A model generated the notes under the pieces. That model ran no database searches. It was not told the origin of the DNA and worked only from the letters and a program-made list of their open reading frames with translations. From Devosia marina (GTDB taxonomy: Bacteria; Pseudomonadota; Alphaproteobacteria; Rhizobiales; Devosiaceae), in the NCBI RefSeq assembly GCF_009758415.1, contig NZ_WQRF01000002.1, positions 124,001-188,000 on the forward strand: DNA of 64,000 nucleotides, given 5' to 3'. The position numbers and the translations under genes are program-made. Shown piece after piece: positions 32,130-40,968 of the stretch (positions are counted from its first letter, which is position 1; each line of letters opens with the position of its first letter).

Positions 32130-32819
32130 CTATCGTCTTTCGTCCTGTTCCGCGGGCAAAAGCACACCGGACGCCGTGATGCGGTCGGTGTGTTCTTCCA
32201 GCGCTGGGGCGATGTAGCGGGCCAGTCTATTGGCCTTGTCCACCGCCGATTGGGCTGCCGCCCCTCTTGTGAGGGCAGCATGTATCACATTTTCGAGCCC
32301 AAGTGCCAAACCCATTTGCGCACTTGAGAGCGATTCGAAATGCGGCACGTCCGGACCGGTCAATCCGGCCTCGCGCTTCGCATGGTTGAGGGCCCTGAGG
32401 GTCCCCAGCATTTTGTTGCGGCCATCCTCGGCGGCATCGCTGGCGGTCAGCAGCGCAACGGCTTCACCCGATTGCAAAACGCCCTTGACCTTGGTTGCAC
32501 CGGTGACGAACTGGCCGGCCTTGCGGGCCATGCCCAGAGCCGAAAGCAAACGTTGTTCAAGCCGCAGCCGGGTCAGATCGGCCAGATCGTCGGCCACGCT
32601 GACCTGCGCCTTGAGGCTGCGTGAGAAGGCCTTTTTTCTGACTGCTTCGGCCACTGCCGCATGCGACAGCGTGATCCACACGCCACGACCTTCGGCGCGC
32701 GCCTCGACATCGGGCACGATCTCCCCGTCGGGGCTGAGAACAAAACGCACCAGCGCCTCGACCGGCATTTCTGCCCGGGTCAAGGCACAGGTTCTAACCA
32801 TTTTTGCGCTCCGGGCCAA
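32130..32819 (-). CDS. YlxR (DUF448)-L7Ae fusion RNA-binding protein
   Basis: A 229-residue protein with two domains. Residues 1-75 are Ylx[44 protein letters not shown]. Residues about 88-185 are an L7Ae/L30e-like fold ([43 protein letters not shown]). This fused layout is known from alphaproteobacteria, where other bacteria have two genes. The start could be the Met at 32801. It lies between nusA and infB, in the usual operon position, and probably acts in rRNA or transcription control. Confidence 0.9.
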   Translation of the reverse strand: MARSAKMVRTCALTRAEMPVEALVRFVLSPDGEIVPDVEARAEGRGVWITLSHAAVAEAVRKKAFSRSLKAQVSVADDLADLTRLRLEQRLLSALGMARKAGQFVTGATKVKGVLQSGEAVALLTASDAAEDGRNKMLGTLRALNHAKREAGLTGPDVPHFESLSSAQMGLALGLENVIHAALTRGAAAQSAVDKANRLARYIAPALEEHTDRITASGVLLPAEQDERR

Positions 32820-32846
32820 GGCCGGGTGCTCCCAAAGGGGCGGTCG

Positions 32847-34448
32847 TTAGACCGCCGCCTCCTGAGAATAGCCGTCGCCGTCACCTTCGACAGCGAGGTC
32901 TTCTTCGGTGATCCAGCCGGCCCTGACGCGGGCCTGCATGATCATGTCCTCGGCTTCCTCCCGCGACACGGGGAAGTCCTTGAAGGTGCCTTCAAAGCGC
33001 TTGGTTTCACCATCCTTGCGTTCGGTCCAGCCGATCAGGTCGTCGGCGGCACAGCCAGCGAAGTCCTCGATCGTCTTGATCTCTTCCTGACCCAAGGCCA
33101 CCAGCATGGCAGCATTGAGACCGGCGATCTCGTAAAGTTCATCCTCGACACCCAGCGCCTTGCGCTCGGCGTCGAATTTCGCCTCGATCTCGGCCAGATA
33201 TTCGGCGGCGCGGTTCTGGATCTCAGAGGCGGTTTCCTCGTCAAACCCTTCAATCGAAGCGATTTCCTCAGGCTCGATATAGGCCAGCTCCTCGACCGAG
33301 GAGAAGCCTTCGGAAGCCAGTAGTTGGGCAACCATCTCGTCAACGTCAAGGGCCTGCATGAACAGGGTCGAGCGTTCGGTGAATTCCTTCTGGCGCCGCT
33401 CGCTTTCTTCCTGCTCGGTCAGGATGTCGATATCCCAGCCAATGAGCTGGGAGGCCAGGCGCACATTCTGACCGCGCCGGCCAATGGCCAGGGAGAGCTG
33501 TTCGTCAGGCACCACAACCTCGATGCGCTCGGCCTGCTCGTCGAGCACCACCTTGGCCACTTCGGCCGGTTGCAGCGCGGATACCACCAGATCGGCAATC
33601 GAATCGGTCCAGGGAATGATGTCGATCTTTTCGCCCTGCAGTTCGGCGACAACCGCCTGCACGCGGGAGCCGCGCATACCCACGCAAGCGCCGACCGGAT
33701 CGATCGAACTGTCATTGGAGGTCACGGCAATCTTGGCGCGCGAACCCGGGTCACGGGCAATCGAGCGGATGGTGATGACGCCATCATAGATTTCCGGCAC
33801 TTCCTGCATGAACAGCTTGGCCATGAACTGGGGATGGGTGCGCGAAAGGAAAATCTGCGGGCCGCGCTGTTCGCGGCGCACGTCGTAGATATAGGCGCGG
33901 ACGCGGTCGCCATAGCGGAACATTTCGCGCGGGATCAATTCGTCGCGACGGATAATGGCTTCGCCGCGCCCCAGATCGACGATCACATTGCCGTATTCGA
34001 CGCGCTTGACCGAGCCATTGACCACTTCGCCGACGCGATTGGTATATTCCTCGAACATCCGGTCGCGCTCGGCATCGCGCACTTTCTGCACGATGACCTG
34101 CTTGGCCGACTGCGCGGCGATGCGGCCGAATTCCATGGGCGGGAGCGGCTCGGTGAGGAAGTCACCAACCTTGGCGGTCGGGTTCTTGACCTGGGCGAAT
34201 TTGAGCGTGACCTGGCGGGACGGCTCCTCGACCTCGTCGACGATTTCGAGCAGGCGCCACATGCGGGTCTCGCCGGAGCGCGGATTGATCTCGACCTTGA
34301 TCTCGGTCTCGGCGCCATAGCGGCCCTTGGCGGCCTTTTCCATGGCATCCTGCATCGCCTCGATCACGACCATGCGGTCGATGGATTTTTCGCGGGCGAC
34401 CGCATCGGCAATCTGCAACAGCTCAAGGCGATTCGCGCTAACGGCCAT
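32847..34448 (-). CDS. nusA: Transcription termination/antitermination factor NusA
   Basis: A 533-residue NusA. The N-terminal RNA polymerase binding domain (RLELLQIADAVAREKSIDRMVVIEAMQDAMEKAA) precedes an S1 domain (VNGSVKRVEYGNVIVDLGRGEAIIRRDELIP) and two KH domains (VGACVGMRGSRVQAVVAELQGEKIDIIPW and LAIGRRGQNVRLASQLIGWDI). The C-terminal part with helix-hairpin-helix repeats ends in an acidic tail. It lies between rimP, which ends one base before its start, and ylxR, as in other alphaproteobacteria. Confidence 0.98.
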   Translation of the reverse strand: MAVSANRLELLQIADAVAREKSIDRMVVIEAMQDAMEKAAKGRYGAETEIKVEINPRSGETRMWRLLEIVDEVEEPSRQVTLKFAQVKNPTAKVGDFLTEPLPPMEFGRIAAQSAKQVIVQKVRDAERDRMFEEYTNRVGEVVNGSVKRVEYGNVIVDLGRGEAIIRRDELIPREMFRYGDRVRAYIYDVRREQRGPQIFLSRTHPQFMAKLFMQEVPEIYDGVITIRSIARDPGSRAKIAVTSNDSSIDPVGACVGMRGSRVQAVVAELQGEKIDIIPWTDSIADLVVSALQPAEVAKVVLDEQAERIEVVVPDEQLSLAIGRRGQNVRLASQLIGWDIDILTEQEESERRQKEFTERSTLFMQALDVDEMVAQLLASEGFSSVEELAYIEPEEIASIEGFDEETASEIQNRAAEYLAEIEAKFDAERKALGVEDELYEIAGLNAAMLVALGQEEIKTIEDFAGCAADDLIGWTERKDGETKRFEGTFKDFPVSREEAEDMIMQARVRAGWITEEDLAVEGDGDGYSQEAAV

Positions 34449-34449
34449 T

Positions 34450-35103
34450 TCAGTTCTTCTCCTCAGAGACTTCTTCAGTGTCGGCGTACTCGACCGTCTC
34501 GGTCTCGTCGTCGTCGATAGGGTGCAGCTCCTGGTCGGCGCGGGCCATATCCATAAGCTTGTCGGTCATCACCAGCTTGGCCTCGGCAATGGTCGAGAAT
34601 GCCAGCTTGTGGTTGGGGTCGGTGCCCCCTGGTGCATCGGGCAGGATGATGGTGACGCCATCATCATCGACCGGGCCGATTTCGCCGCGGAAGCGCTTGC
34701 GGCCATTGATCATGTCCATGAGCTCGACCTTGGCTTCGTGGCCAATGAAGCGCTCATAGTCGCGCTTACGCACCAGCGGCCGATCGATACCGGGCGAGGA
34801 CACTTCGAGGTGATATTCGCGGTCGATCGGGTCTTCCACGTCCAGCACCGGCGAGAGGTCCCTGGAGAGCGCCTCGCAGTCATTGATGTTGAAGCGCCCG
34901 TTCTCATCCTCGGCCATGATCTGCAGTGTGCAGCCGTTTTCCGGGGTGATCTTCACCCGGACCAGCGCAAAGCCCAGATCATTGGCTACCGGCTCGACAA
35001 TGCGGGAGACACGGGCTTCCAGGCCCGTTTCCTTGATGTAGCGCTTTTCGGTCAGATCGAAAGCCAATTGGGTATCGTCCAGTCTGGGCGGCCGTGCACG
35101 CAT
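34450..35103 (-). CDS. rimP: Ribosome maturation factor RimP
   Basis: A 217-residue 30S assembly factor. Core family sequence: EKRYIKETGLEARVSRIVEPVANDLGFALVRVKI, CEALSRDLSPVLDVEDPIDREYHLEVSSPGIDRPLVRKRDYERFIGHEAKVEL. It is longer than the usual 150-180 residues because of a C-terminal acidic extension (DDDETETVEYADTEEVSEE). The ATG at 35103 is preferred to that at 35127, which only adds MFICGRCA. It starts the minus-strand operon rimP-nusA-ylxR-infB, with one base between rimP and nusA. Confidence 0.96.
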   Translation of the reverse strand: MRARPPRLDDTQLAFDLTEKRYIKETGLEARVSRIVEPVANDLGFALVRVKITPENGCTLQIMAEDENGRFNINDCEALSRDLSPVLDVEDPIDREYHLEVSSPGIDRPLVRKRDYERFIGHEAKVELMDMINGRKRFRGEIGPVDDDGVTIILPDAPGGTDPNHKLAFSTIAEAKLVMTDKLMDMARADQELHPIDDDETETVEYADTEEVSEEKN

Positions 35104-35228
35104 GGCACACCGCCCGCAGATAAACAAAAAGAGCGGGGGCCGGTCAGGGCACCCACCCTCGAACAGAGAGCAATGATGTTGGCCCTCATATAGACCTCAA
35201 GAAGCCGAAAGGCAAGGTGCGGGGCGCA

Positions 35229-35894
35229 TTACTTCTCCCAGGTCACATTGCCCACATCGGCACCGGCTTCGTCGAGCAGGCCGCGCAGATCCTTGACCAT
35301 GGGATCGGGGCCGCAGAGGTAGAAATTCTGGTTAAGGTCAGGGACATGGTTTTCAAGGAACCCGGCATCGATCCGCTCCTGCAGAAGGGACGATTTGGGA
35401 TCCTCGGTCAGCGTCCAGAGCACATCGAGCCCCTCCATGGCCTCGAACTCATCGCGCAGGATGATATCCTGTTCGGTGCGGTGGGAGGCGATCAGACGAT
35501 TGCCGGCGAGCTTTCCGGTGGCGTTGAGATGGCGCAGGATGGCGATGAAAGGGGTGACCCCGGCGCCGCCGGCAATGAAGGTGCCCGGCCCCTTATATTG
35601 TATGGTGCCCCAGACATCGCGCAAGATCAGGTGATCCCCTGCGCCCAAGGACCAGAGTTCATTGGTCACCCCGGTATGGTCGAAATAGCTCTTGATGGTG
35701 AATTCAAGCGTGTCTGCATCGGGCAGGCAGGTGAAGGTGAACGGGCGCTTCCTGTCACGCCAGTCGTCGCGGTCGATGCTGACTTCGGTCGCCTGACCCG
35801 GCGTAAAATCGTACCCTTTGGGCCGTTCGAGGCGATAATGCCGGACGTTGTGGGTGACCGGGATGGTATCGAGAATGCGGACGCTGGTTTCCAT
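35229..35894 (-). CDS. FAD/NAD(P)-binding ferredoxin reductase-like protein
   Basis: A 221-residue single-chain flavoprotein of the ferredoxin-NADP reductase superfamily. The FAD-binding barrel has GQATEVSIDRDDWRDRKRPFTFTCLP; the nucleotide domain has GAGVTPFIAILRHL and ends with YLCGPDPMVKDLRGLLDEAG. No [2Fe-2S] domain is fused, and the partner protein is unknown. The ATG ending at 35894 gives the natural N-terminus METSVRILDTIPVTHNVRHYRLERP; a longer frame to 36002 adds nothing recognisable. It is separated from rimP by 125 bases. Confidence 0.88.
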   Translation of the reverse strand: METSVRILDTIPVTHNVRHYRLERPKGYDFTPGQATEVSIDRDDWRDRKRPFTFTCLPDADTLEFTIKSYFDHTGVTNELWSLGAGDHLILRDVWGTIQYKGPGTFIAGGAGVTPFIAILRHLNATGKLAGNRLIASHRTEQDIILRDEFEAMEGLDVLWTLTEDPKSSLLQERIDAGFLENHVPDLNQNFYLCGPDPMVKDLRGLLDEAGADVGNVTWEK

Positions 35895-36139
35895 TTTTCC
35901 GAGGTCTCCTTTCCCTTCACAATTGCCGGGCGCGCCAGAGGTTGCATGAGGGAGTATCAGGGTTGGCACCCGGTTTCCCCGAGGATACCGAGTTTCCCTC
36001 AAAGCCCTTGATTTCCTTGAGCAAACCTTCGGACGGCGCGCGACGAATTCAAGTGCAAAAAACAGGTAATCGGCTGCTTGTGGGGGCCGGGCCGGGTGCG
36101 CATTTCCTGTTCGTTCACAACAGAAAGGATCATCCTGTC

Positions 36140-36406
36140 ATGATCAAGAACAGTGTAATCGCCCTCGTCACCGTCGCCGCCCTTGCCGGTGTCGCCGCCC
36201 CCGCCATGGCCGGCACATCGTTGACCGAGACCTCGGACAACGACTTCGATGCAGCCTATGTGCTGACCCAGGTGCAGGACAAGGGCATCAATGCCAGCGC
36301 GGTGGAGGAATGGGGCGACTATATCGTCGCCTCGGTAACCGATGCAAACGGCAAGCAGACCCTGGTCTATCTGACCCCGGTCACCCTCGATGTGGTCAAT
36401 CTCTGA
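36140..36406 (+). CDS. Small secreted PepSY-like protein
   Basis: An 88-residue protein with a signal peptide (MIKNSVIALVTVAALAGVAAPAMA). The mature part runs SDNDFDAAYVLTQVQDKGINASAVEEWGDYIVASVTD then QTLVYLTPVTLDV: a helix, two strands and a loop, like a PepSY or BON-like module. Its spacing is similar to the small secreted protein at 48921-49235. AAAGGAT precedes the ATG. Function unknown. Confidence 0.6.
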   Translation: MIKNSVIALVTVAALAGVAAPAMAGTSLTETSDNDFDAAYVLTQVQDKGINASAVEEWGDYIVASVTDANGKQTLVYLTPVTLDVVNL

Positions 36407-36421
36407 TTGATCGCAGAGGCC

Positions 36422-36446
36422 GGCGCCGCCAATCTCTGGCGGCGCC
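36422..36446. terminator. Hairpin between the small secreted protein and HxlR regulator
   Basis: GGCGCCGCC (36422-36430) and GGCGGCGCC (36438-36446) form a perfect 9-bp stem with a seven-base loop between convergent genes. There is no T run on either strand. Confidence 0.5.
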
Positions 36447-36461
36447 CGCAGGCCGCAGCAT

Positions 36462-36830
36462 TCAAAGGGATGCGCGGCTATCGGCGGCGTCGAACAGGCG
36501 CCGCGCCTGTTCCACCGCATGGCGGTTGCGCTGGGCAAAGCGCTTGAAATCATCGGCCAGGCGCAGCAATTCGCGCCCGAGATCGGTGAGGTCATATTCC
36601 ACTCGTGGCGGAATGGTCGCATAGGCCTTGCGGGTGACAAAGCCGTCCCGCTCCAGCTCGCGCAGAGTGACGCTGAGCGATTTTTGCGGCACCCCACCCA
36701 TATTGCGGCGCAACTCGTTGAACCGCTTTGTTCCCTCACGCAGTTGCACGATCACCACCAGCGTCCACTTGCCCGGCCGCACGACCAGCAGGTCCGCGTC
36801 GGCTGTGGCGGGGTCTTGGGGATCGGACAT
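36462..36830 (-). CDS. HxlR family winged-helix transcriptional regulator
   Basis: A 122-residue winged-helix protein. KWTLVVIVQLREGTKRFNELRRNMGGVPQKSLSVTLRELERDGFVTRKAYATIPPRVEYDLTDLGRELLRL is the HxlR domain. The usual N-terminal cysteine used for redox or aldehyde sensing in HypR and HxlR is missing, so its signal is unclear. It is divergent or separate from the small secreted protein, with no obvious target next to it. Confidence 0.9.
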   Translation of the reverse strand: MSDPQDPATADADLLVVRPGKWTLVVIVQLREGTKRFNELRRNMGGVPQKSLSVTLRELERDGFVTRKAYATIPPRVEYDLTDLGRELLRLADDFKRFAQRNRHAVEQARRLFDAADSRASL

Positions 36831-36926
36831 TGCTCAACTCCGTGACGCTTGCGCACCCGATATGGTTTGTGACACGCCAAGGTCCAGAGCTGGCAAGCCA
36901 TAAAGCCGATCCGGGTTGCCCGCCGG

Positions 36927-37637
36927 TTACACCGCCTGGCGCGGGAAACTGAAATAGAACGAGCGCATGCGCCCCTCGCGCCTGGCTTTTTTCTCGTAGC
37001 GGGTGGGCTGCCAGCCGGGATAGGGCGTGTGCCAGCTTCCCGGGGCCTGGGGGGTGAAGATGAACAAGGGCTGGCGCAGGATATGGGCCAGGGTCCAATT
37101 GGCATAGTCCTCGATATCGGTGGCAAAATTAAAGACACCACCGGGCCGGATCACCCGGGCCAGCTGTTCGAGCGTGGTGGGTGAGACAAAGCGCCGTTTG
37201 TGATGGCGGGTCTTGGGCCAGGGATCGGGGTAGAGCAGATAGACCTCATCCACCGAGGCCTCGGGCAGGGCCATCAGCAGCTTGAGCGCGTCATCGGTAA
37301 AGAGGCGCACATTTTCGAGATCATTGGAGTCGATGGCCTGCACCATCTTGCCGATGCCGCCGGTAAAAACCTCGCAGCCGATAAAACCGGTGCCGGGCTG
37401 TTCGACGGCCTTGCGGGCCAGATGCTCGCCCCCGCCATAGCCGATCTCGATAGCGATCCGATCAGCCTCTGGAAACAGGGCGCGCGGATCGAGCTGTTTG
37501 GCCAGCGCGATTTCAAAACGGGGCAATATTTCGGCGACCTGCGCCTTTTGCCCGCCATGTAGCTTCTTGCCAGAGCGGCGGCCAAAAAAGGCGCGCGGTT
37601 CGCCGGAGCGGGTCTTGGGCAGTTCGTGATCGGTCAT
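36927..37637 (-). CDS. trmB: tRNA (guanine(46)-N7)-methyltransferase
   Basis: A 236-residue SAM-dependent methyltransferase that forms m7G46 in tRNA. Motifs: SAM-binding EIGYGGGEHLARKAVEQPGTGFIGCEVFTGGIGKMVQAI, then YLLYPDPWPKTRHHKRRFV, the signature of TrmB. The N-terminal PKTRSGEPRAFFGRRSGKKLHGGQ is also typical. It follows metK but is separated from it by a terminator, so it may have its own promoter. Confidence 0.96.
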   Translation of the reverse strand: MTDHELPKTRSGEPRAFFGRRSGKKLHGGQKAQVAEILPRFEIALAKQLDPRALFPEADRIAIEIGYGGGEHLARKAVEQPGTGFIGCEVFTGGIGKMVQAIDSNDLENVRLFTDDALKLLMALPEASVDEVYLLYPDPWPKTRHHKRRFVSPTTLEQLARVIRPGGVFNFATDIEDYANWTLAHILRQPLFIFTPQAPGSWHTPYPGWQPTRYEKKARREGRMRSFYFSFPRQAV

Positions 37638-37647
37638 CGGGGCTCAG

Positions 37648-37694
37648 AGAAACAAGAAAAGGGCCTCCTCCCCGCTTTTGCGGAAAAGAGGCCC
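37648..37694 (-). terminator. Intrinsic terminator after metK
   Basis: On the minus strand GGGCCTC (37694-37688) pairs with GAGGCCC (37667-37661), with an inner CCGC...GCGG hairpin, followed by TTTTCTTGTTTCT. It lies 21 bases after the metK stop and before trmB. Confidence 0.75.
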
Positions 37695-37715
37695 GTGGTC
37701 AATGCTAACAAAAGA

Positions 37716-38972
37716 TCAGGCTATGGCGGCCTTGAGCGCCTTGACCAGGTCGGTCTTTTCCCAGGAGAAGCTGCCGTCGCGGCCGGCCTTGCGGCCGAAA
37801 TGGCCATAGGCGGCGGTCTTGGCGTAGATGGGCTTGTTGAGATCGAGATGGGTGCGGATGCCGCGCGGGGTCAGGTCCATGACCTCGGCCAGTGCCTTTT
37901 CCAGCACCGCCTCGTCCACCTTGCCGGTGCCGTGCAGATCGACATAGATCGAGAGCGGCTTGGCCACGCCGATGGCATAGGAGAGCTGAATGGTGGCGCG
38001 ATCGGCCAAGCCCGCGGCCACCACATTCTTGGCGAGGTAGCGCGCCGCGTAGGCCGCGGACCTATCCACCTTGGTGGGATCCTTGCCCGAGAAAGCGCCG
38101 CCACCATGGGGGGCTGCCCCACCATAGGTATCGACAATGATCTTGCGGCCGGTCAGGCCCGCATCGCCATCGGGACCGCCAACAACGAACTTGCCGGTGG
38201 GGTTGACGTGCCAGACGGTCTCGTCGCTGATCCAGCCCTCAGGCAGGGCCGCTCGGACAATCGGCTCGACGATGTTGCGCACATCCTCGGAGGTCAGGGT
38301 CTCGTCCAGGTGCTGGGTCGAAAGCACGATCTGGGTGACGCCGACCGGCTTGCCGTCGCGATACTGCACCGTCACCTGGCTCTTGGCGTCGGGGCCAAGC
38401 TTGCCGGCAGGACCGTGATTGGCCTTGCGAGCCTCGGTCAGCGAGGACAGGATCTTGTGCGCATAATAGATCGGGGCGGGCAGCAGTTCGGGGGTTTCGC
38501 GTGCCGCATAGCCGAACATGATGCCCTGATCGCCGGCGCCGACATCCTTGTTGCCGGCCTCGTCAACACCTACGGCGATGTCGGCGGACTGGCCATGGAG
38601 CAGCACATCGATGCGGCAGGTTTTCCAGTGGAAGCCGGACTGCTCATAGCCAATGGCGCGGATGGCCTTGCGGGCCGCCGATTTGAAGCGGGACGGATTG
38701 ACCATAGGGGCGCCGGATGCGTCAGTGACGAACTGGCCATCCTTGCCCTTTTTCAGCAGGGTTTCGGGGACGCGCACTTCACCGGCGATAACCACGCGAT
38801 TGGTGGTGGCCAGGGTTTCGCAGGCGATGCGGACCTGGGAGGGGTCCATGCCGGCCTTCTTGGCCTCCTTGAACACCAGATCGACGATTTCGTCAGAGAT
38901 ACGGTCGCATACCTTGTCGGGATGCCCCTCGGAAACGGATTCCGAGGTGAAAAGATAGTTGGATCGGGCCAC
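37716..38972 (-). CDS. metK: S-adenosylmethionine synthase
   Basis: A 418-residue enzyme making S-adenosylmethionine from methionine and ATP. Motifs: [34 protein letters not shown] and [38 protein letters not shown]. The proposed start is the GTG ending at 38972, giving [12 protein letters not shown], behind AGAGG; an in-frame ATG at 39182 would read through the structured leader. The product is used by trmB, RsmI-type and other methylases. The gene has its own terminator and a likely controlled leader, see the next entries. Confidence 0.97.
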   Translation of the reverse strand: MARSNYLFTSESVSEGHPDKVCDRISDEIVDLVFKEAKKAGMDPSQVRIACETLATTNRVVIAGEVRVPETLLKKGKDGQFVTDASGAPMVNPSRFKSAARKAIRAIGYEQSGFHWKTCRIDVLLHGQSADIAVGVDEAGNKDVGAGDQGIMFGYAARETPELLPAPIYYAHKILSSLTEARKANHGPAGKLGPDAKSQVTVQYRDGKPVGVTQIVLSTQHLDETLTSEDVRNIVEPIVRAALPEGWISDETVWHVNPTGKFVVGGPDGDAGLTGRKIIVDTYGGAAPHGGGAFSGKDPTKVDRSAAYAARYLAKNVVAAGLADRATIQLSYAIGVAKPLSIYVDLHGTGKVDEAVLEKALAEVMDLTPRGIRTHLDLNKPIYAKTAAYGHFGRKAGRDGSFSWEKTDLVKALKAAIA

Positions 38973-38998
38973 GTTAAACCTCTTTGCGAGTGGCGAGG

Positions 38999-39037
38999 GC
39001 GCACGCGGGAGTGCGCGTCTCCGGCCGTTATGCCGGA
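38999..39037 (-). promoter_or_regulatory. Tandem hairpins in the metK 5' region
   Basis: On the minus strand, TCCGGC-ATAACG-GCCGGA is followed after three bases by GCGCAC-TCCCGC-GTGCGC; both stems are 6 bp, perfect, with six-base loops. The second hairpin ends 26 bases before the metK GTG. Known SAM riboswitch motifs (SAM-I, SAM-II, SAM/SAH) were not seen, so this may be a new leader structure or simple chance in a GC-rich leader. Confidence 0.5.
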
Positions 39038-39085
39038 CACTTTCAGCCTCGTTATTCGCAGGTCCGGGCCGGGAAAGCAAGAGCG

Positions 39086-39105
39086 ATATAAAGAAAGCTT
39101 TATAT
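39086..39105. promoter_or_regulatory. Perfect palindromic operator candidate between metK and rnd
   Basis: ATATAAAG-AAAG-CTTTATAT: perfect 8-bp arms, a four-base spacer, AT-rich in a GC-rich region. It lies 114 bases upstream of metK and 123 upstream of rnd. The style fits operators of ArsR-family regulators of the methionine/SAM cycle (SahR/SamR-like) as I recall them. The identity of the regulator is inference; no such gene is in this window. Confidence 0.5.
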
Positions 39106-39228
39106 GGAAACATGGCTCCAAGCAGCAATTCTTGCCCTGCGGCGGCGCAAGCCTTCCCAGTGTGATGCCTTTTCTTGGCCACCGCTCTGTGCCAAGGAAG
39201 GACCGGTTACAGACAAGCGGATGACAAT

Positions 39229-39843
39229 ATGGCCATCAGAGTGCATCGCGGCGATTTGCCCAATCTTTCCAATTATGGCCGCGAGGTTGCGATCGACACC
39301 GAGACCATGGGGCTCAACCCGCATCGCGACCGGCTCTGCGTTGTGCAGCTCTCGCCGGGCGATGGCAGTGCCGATGTAGTGCAGATCCCCCAGGACGCAA
39401 GCGAAGCGCCGAACCTGGTCAAGCTGTTGACTGATCCGGGCGTGACCAAGATTTTCCATTATGCACGGTTCGACGTGGCCGTGCTGCAGAACCGCTTCGG
39501 GGTGGTGACCGGGCCGGTCTATTGCACCAAGATCGCGTCCAAGCTGGTGCGCACCTATACCGACCGGCATGGGCTGAAGGATCTGGTGCGCGAACTGTTG
39601 AGCGTGGATCTTTCCAAGCAGCAGCAAAGCTCAGATTGGGGGGGAGAAAAGCTGAGCGACGCGCAGCTCGATTATGCTGCCTCGGACGTGCTCTATCTGC
39701 ACGATCTGAAACGGCATCTGGATCGCATGCTGGCGCGCGAGGGCCGCACCGAGATCGCCAAATCCTGCTTCGAGTTCCTGCCCACGCGTTGTGCCCTGGA
39801 TCTGTTGGGCTGGGAAGAAACCGACATTTTTGCCCATAGCTGA
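39229..39843 (+). CDS. rnd: Ribonuclease D-like 3'-5' exonuclease
   Basis: A 204-residue single-domain DEDD exonuclease without HRDC domains, the short form common in Rhizobiales. Motifs: VAIDTETMGLNPHRDRLCVVQLS (DEDD motif I), HYARFDVAVLQNRFG (II), and QLDYAASDVLYLHDLKRHL (III). It trims tRNA and other RNA 3' ends. The ATG at 39229 gives a family-like N-terminus; a start at 39175 is possible. It lies just before lptC, as in related genomes. Confidence 0.93.
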   Translation: MAIRVHRGDLPNLSNYGREVAIDTETMGLNPHRDRLCVVQLSPGDGSADVVQIPQDASEAPNLVKLLTDPGVTKIFHYARFDVAVLQNRFGVVTGPVYCTKIASKLVRTYTDRHGLKDLVRELLSVDLSKQQQSSDWGGEKLSDAQLDYAASDVLYLHDLKRHLDRMLAREGRTEIAKSCFEFLPTRCALDLLGWEETDIFAHS

Positions 39844-39859
39844 GGCCGGGTCGGGAGCC

Positions 39860-40504
39860 ATGTCTGCCGCCACTGCGCCACGCCGAATGTATGATCGCCT
39901 GGGGCGGCGCAACCGCATCGTGGCGATCCTGCGCCTGGGCGTGCCGCTCCTGGGCAGCATCGTTCTGGCGGGGCTGCTGGTGCAGATCTATGTTTCGAGT
40001 TTTACCGGGCGGTTCAATATCGAGCAGATCAGCGTGACACCTGATGCGGTCGTCATTGAGGCGCCCGAATATGTCGGCACGCTGAGTGACGGATCGTCCT
40101 ACCGGGTCTGGGCGGAAACGGCGCGGGCGCGGGTGGAACAGAGCAATCTGGTGGATCTGAGCAATGCCATACTGGTTTTGAACCGCATCGACGGCGTGCA
40201 ATTGACCATGGAAGCCGAAGAGGCCCAGCTCGATACCGCCGCGCAGCTCACCATGGTGCCGGGCGAGGCTGATGTCGCTGACAGCACGGGAACCACCGGC
40301 ACGCTCAACGATTCAGTGTTTGACTGGGGCAACCAGCTGCTGACCAGCCGGGGCGCCGTGGCCATCGATTATGCGGATGGCTCGACTATCCGGGCCGATG
40401 GCCTAGTCTATGATGCGAGCACCATTATCTGGACTTTCCTGGGGTCGACCGTCACCCTGCCCTCGACGCCCGGCGAGACCGATTCCGGGGCCAGCGGAGA
40501 ATGA
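39860..40504 (+). CDS. lptC: LPS export ABC transporter periplasmic protein LptC
   Basis: A 214-residue bitopic protein with an N-terminal transmembrane segment (VAILRLGVPLLGSIVLAGLLVQIY, about 21-44). The periplasmic part has the beta-jellyroll pattern of LptC (FNIEQISVTPDAVVIEAPEYVGT..., RGAVAIDYADGSTIRADGLVYD). It links the LptBFG transporter with LptA. Its stop overlaps the start of lptA as ATGA, typical of translational coupling. Sequence similarity to LptC is weak across species, so the call rests also on context. Confidence 0.9.
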   Translation: MSAATAPRRMYDRLGRRNRIVAILRLGVPLLGSIVLAGLLVQIYVSSFTGRFNIEQISVTPDAVVIEAPEYVGTLSDGSSYRVWAETARARVEQSNLVDLSNAILVLNRIDGVQLTMEAEEAQLDTAAQLTMVPGEADVADSTGTTGTLNDSVFDWGNQLLTSRGAVAIDYADGSTIRADGLVYDASTIIWTFLGSTVTLPSTPGETDSGASGE

Positions 40505-40968
40505 AGGCCATGAAGCGGGCCCGCCTGATCGCCCTTACAACATTACTGCTGCTGGTGTCGCCAGCGCTAGCGCAGAACCGCGTCGAGATCACTGCCGACC
40601 GGACGGTGATGAATGACAGTGCGCGCGAGGTGACCTTTACCGGCGATGTGATCGTGATCCATCCCAATGTGACAGTCTGGGCGCCAAAGGTGGTGGCCAC
40701 CTATGGCGAGGGCGGCACCACCGATATCAAGACCTTCGTGGCCACCGGCGGCAATGTGCGGCTCAAGACCAGCGAGCAGGACGCTACGGGTGAACATGCC
40801 GTCTATACGCCAGGCGACCAATTGCTGCGCCTGACCGGCAATGTGGTGGTCAACAATGCCAGCGGCACGGTCAATGCCACCGAACTGGTGGTGAACCTGG
40901 CCACCAATGTGTCGACCTTCACCAGCGGCGGCGGCGGGCGCGTGACCGGGGTGTTCACCTCGCAATGA
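40501..40968 (+). CDS. lptA: LPS transport periplasmic protein LptA
   Basis: A 155-residue OstA-fold protein. Signal peptide MKAMKRARLIALTTLLLLVSPALA; mature part with repeated strands: VEITADRTVMNDSAREVTFTGDVIVIHPNVTVWAPKVVATYGEGGTTDIKTFVATGGNVRLKT. It carries LPS across the periplasm. Overlaps lptC (ATGA) and lptB (ATGA), so all three are coupled. Confidence 0.93.
   Translation: MKAMKRARLIALTTLLLLVSPALAQNRVEITADRTVMNDSAREVTFTGDVIVIHPNVTVWAPKVVATYGEGGTTDIKTFVATGGNVRLKTSEQDATGEHAVYTPGDQLLRLTGNVVVNNASGTVNATELVVNLATNVSTFTSGGGGRVTGVFTSQ

Noticed and set aside
38973..39182. Known SAM riboswitch upstream of metK
   Set aside because: The consensus parts of SAM-I, SAM-II and SAM/SAH riboswitches were not found; only simple hairpins and a palindrome are visible.
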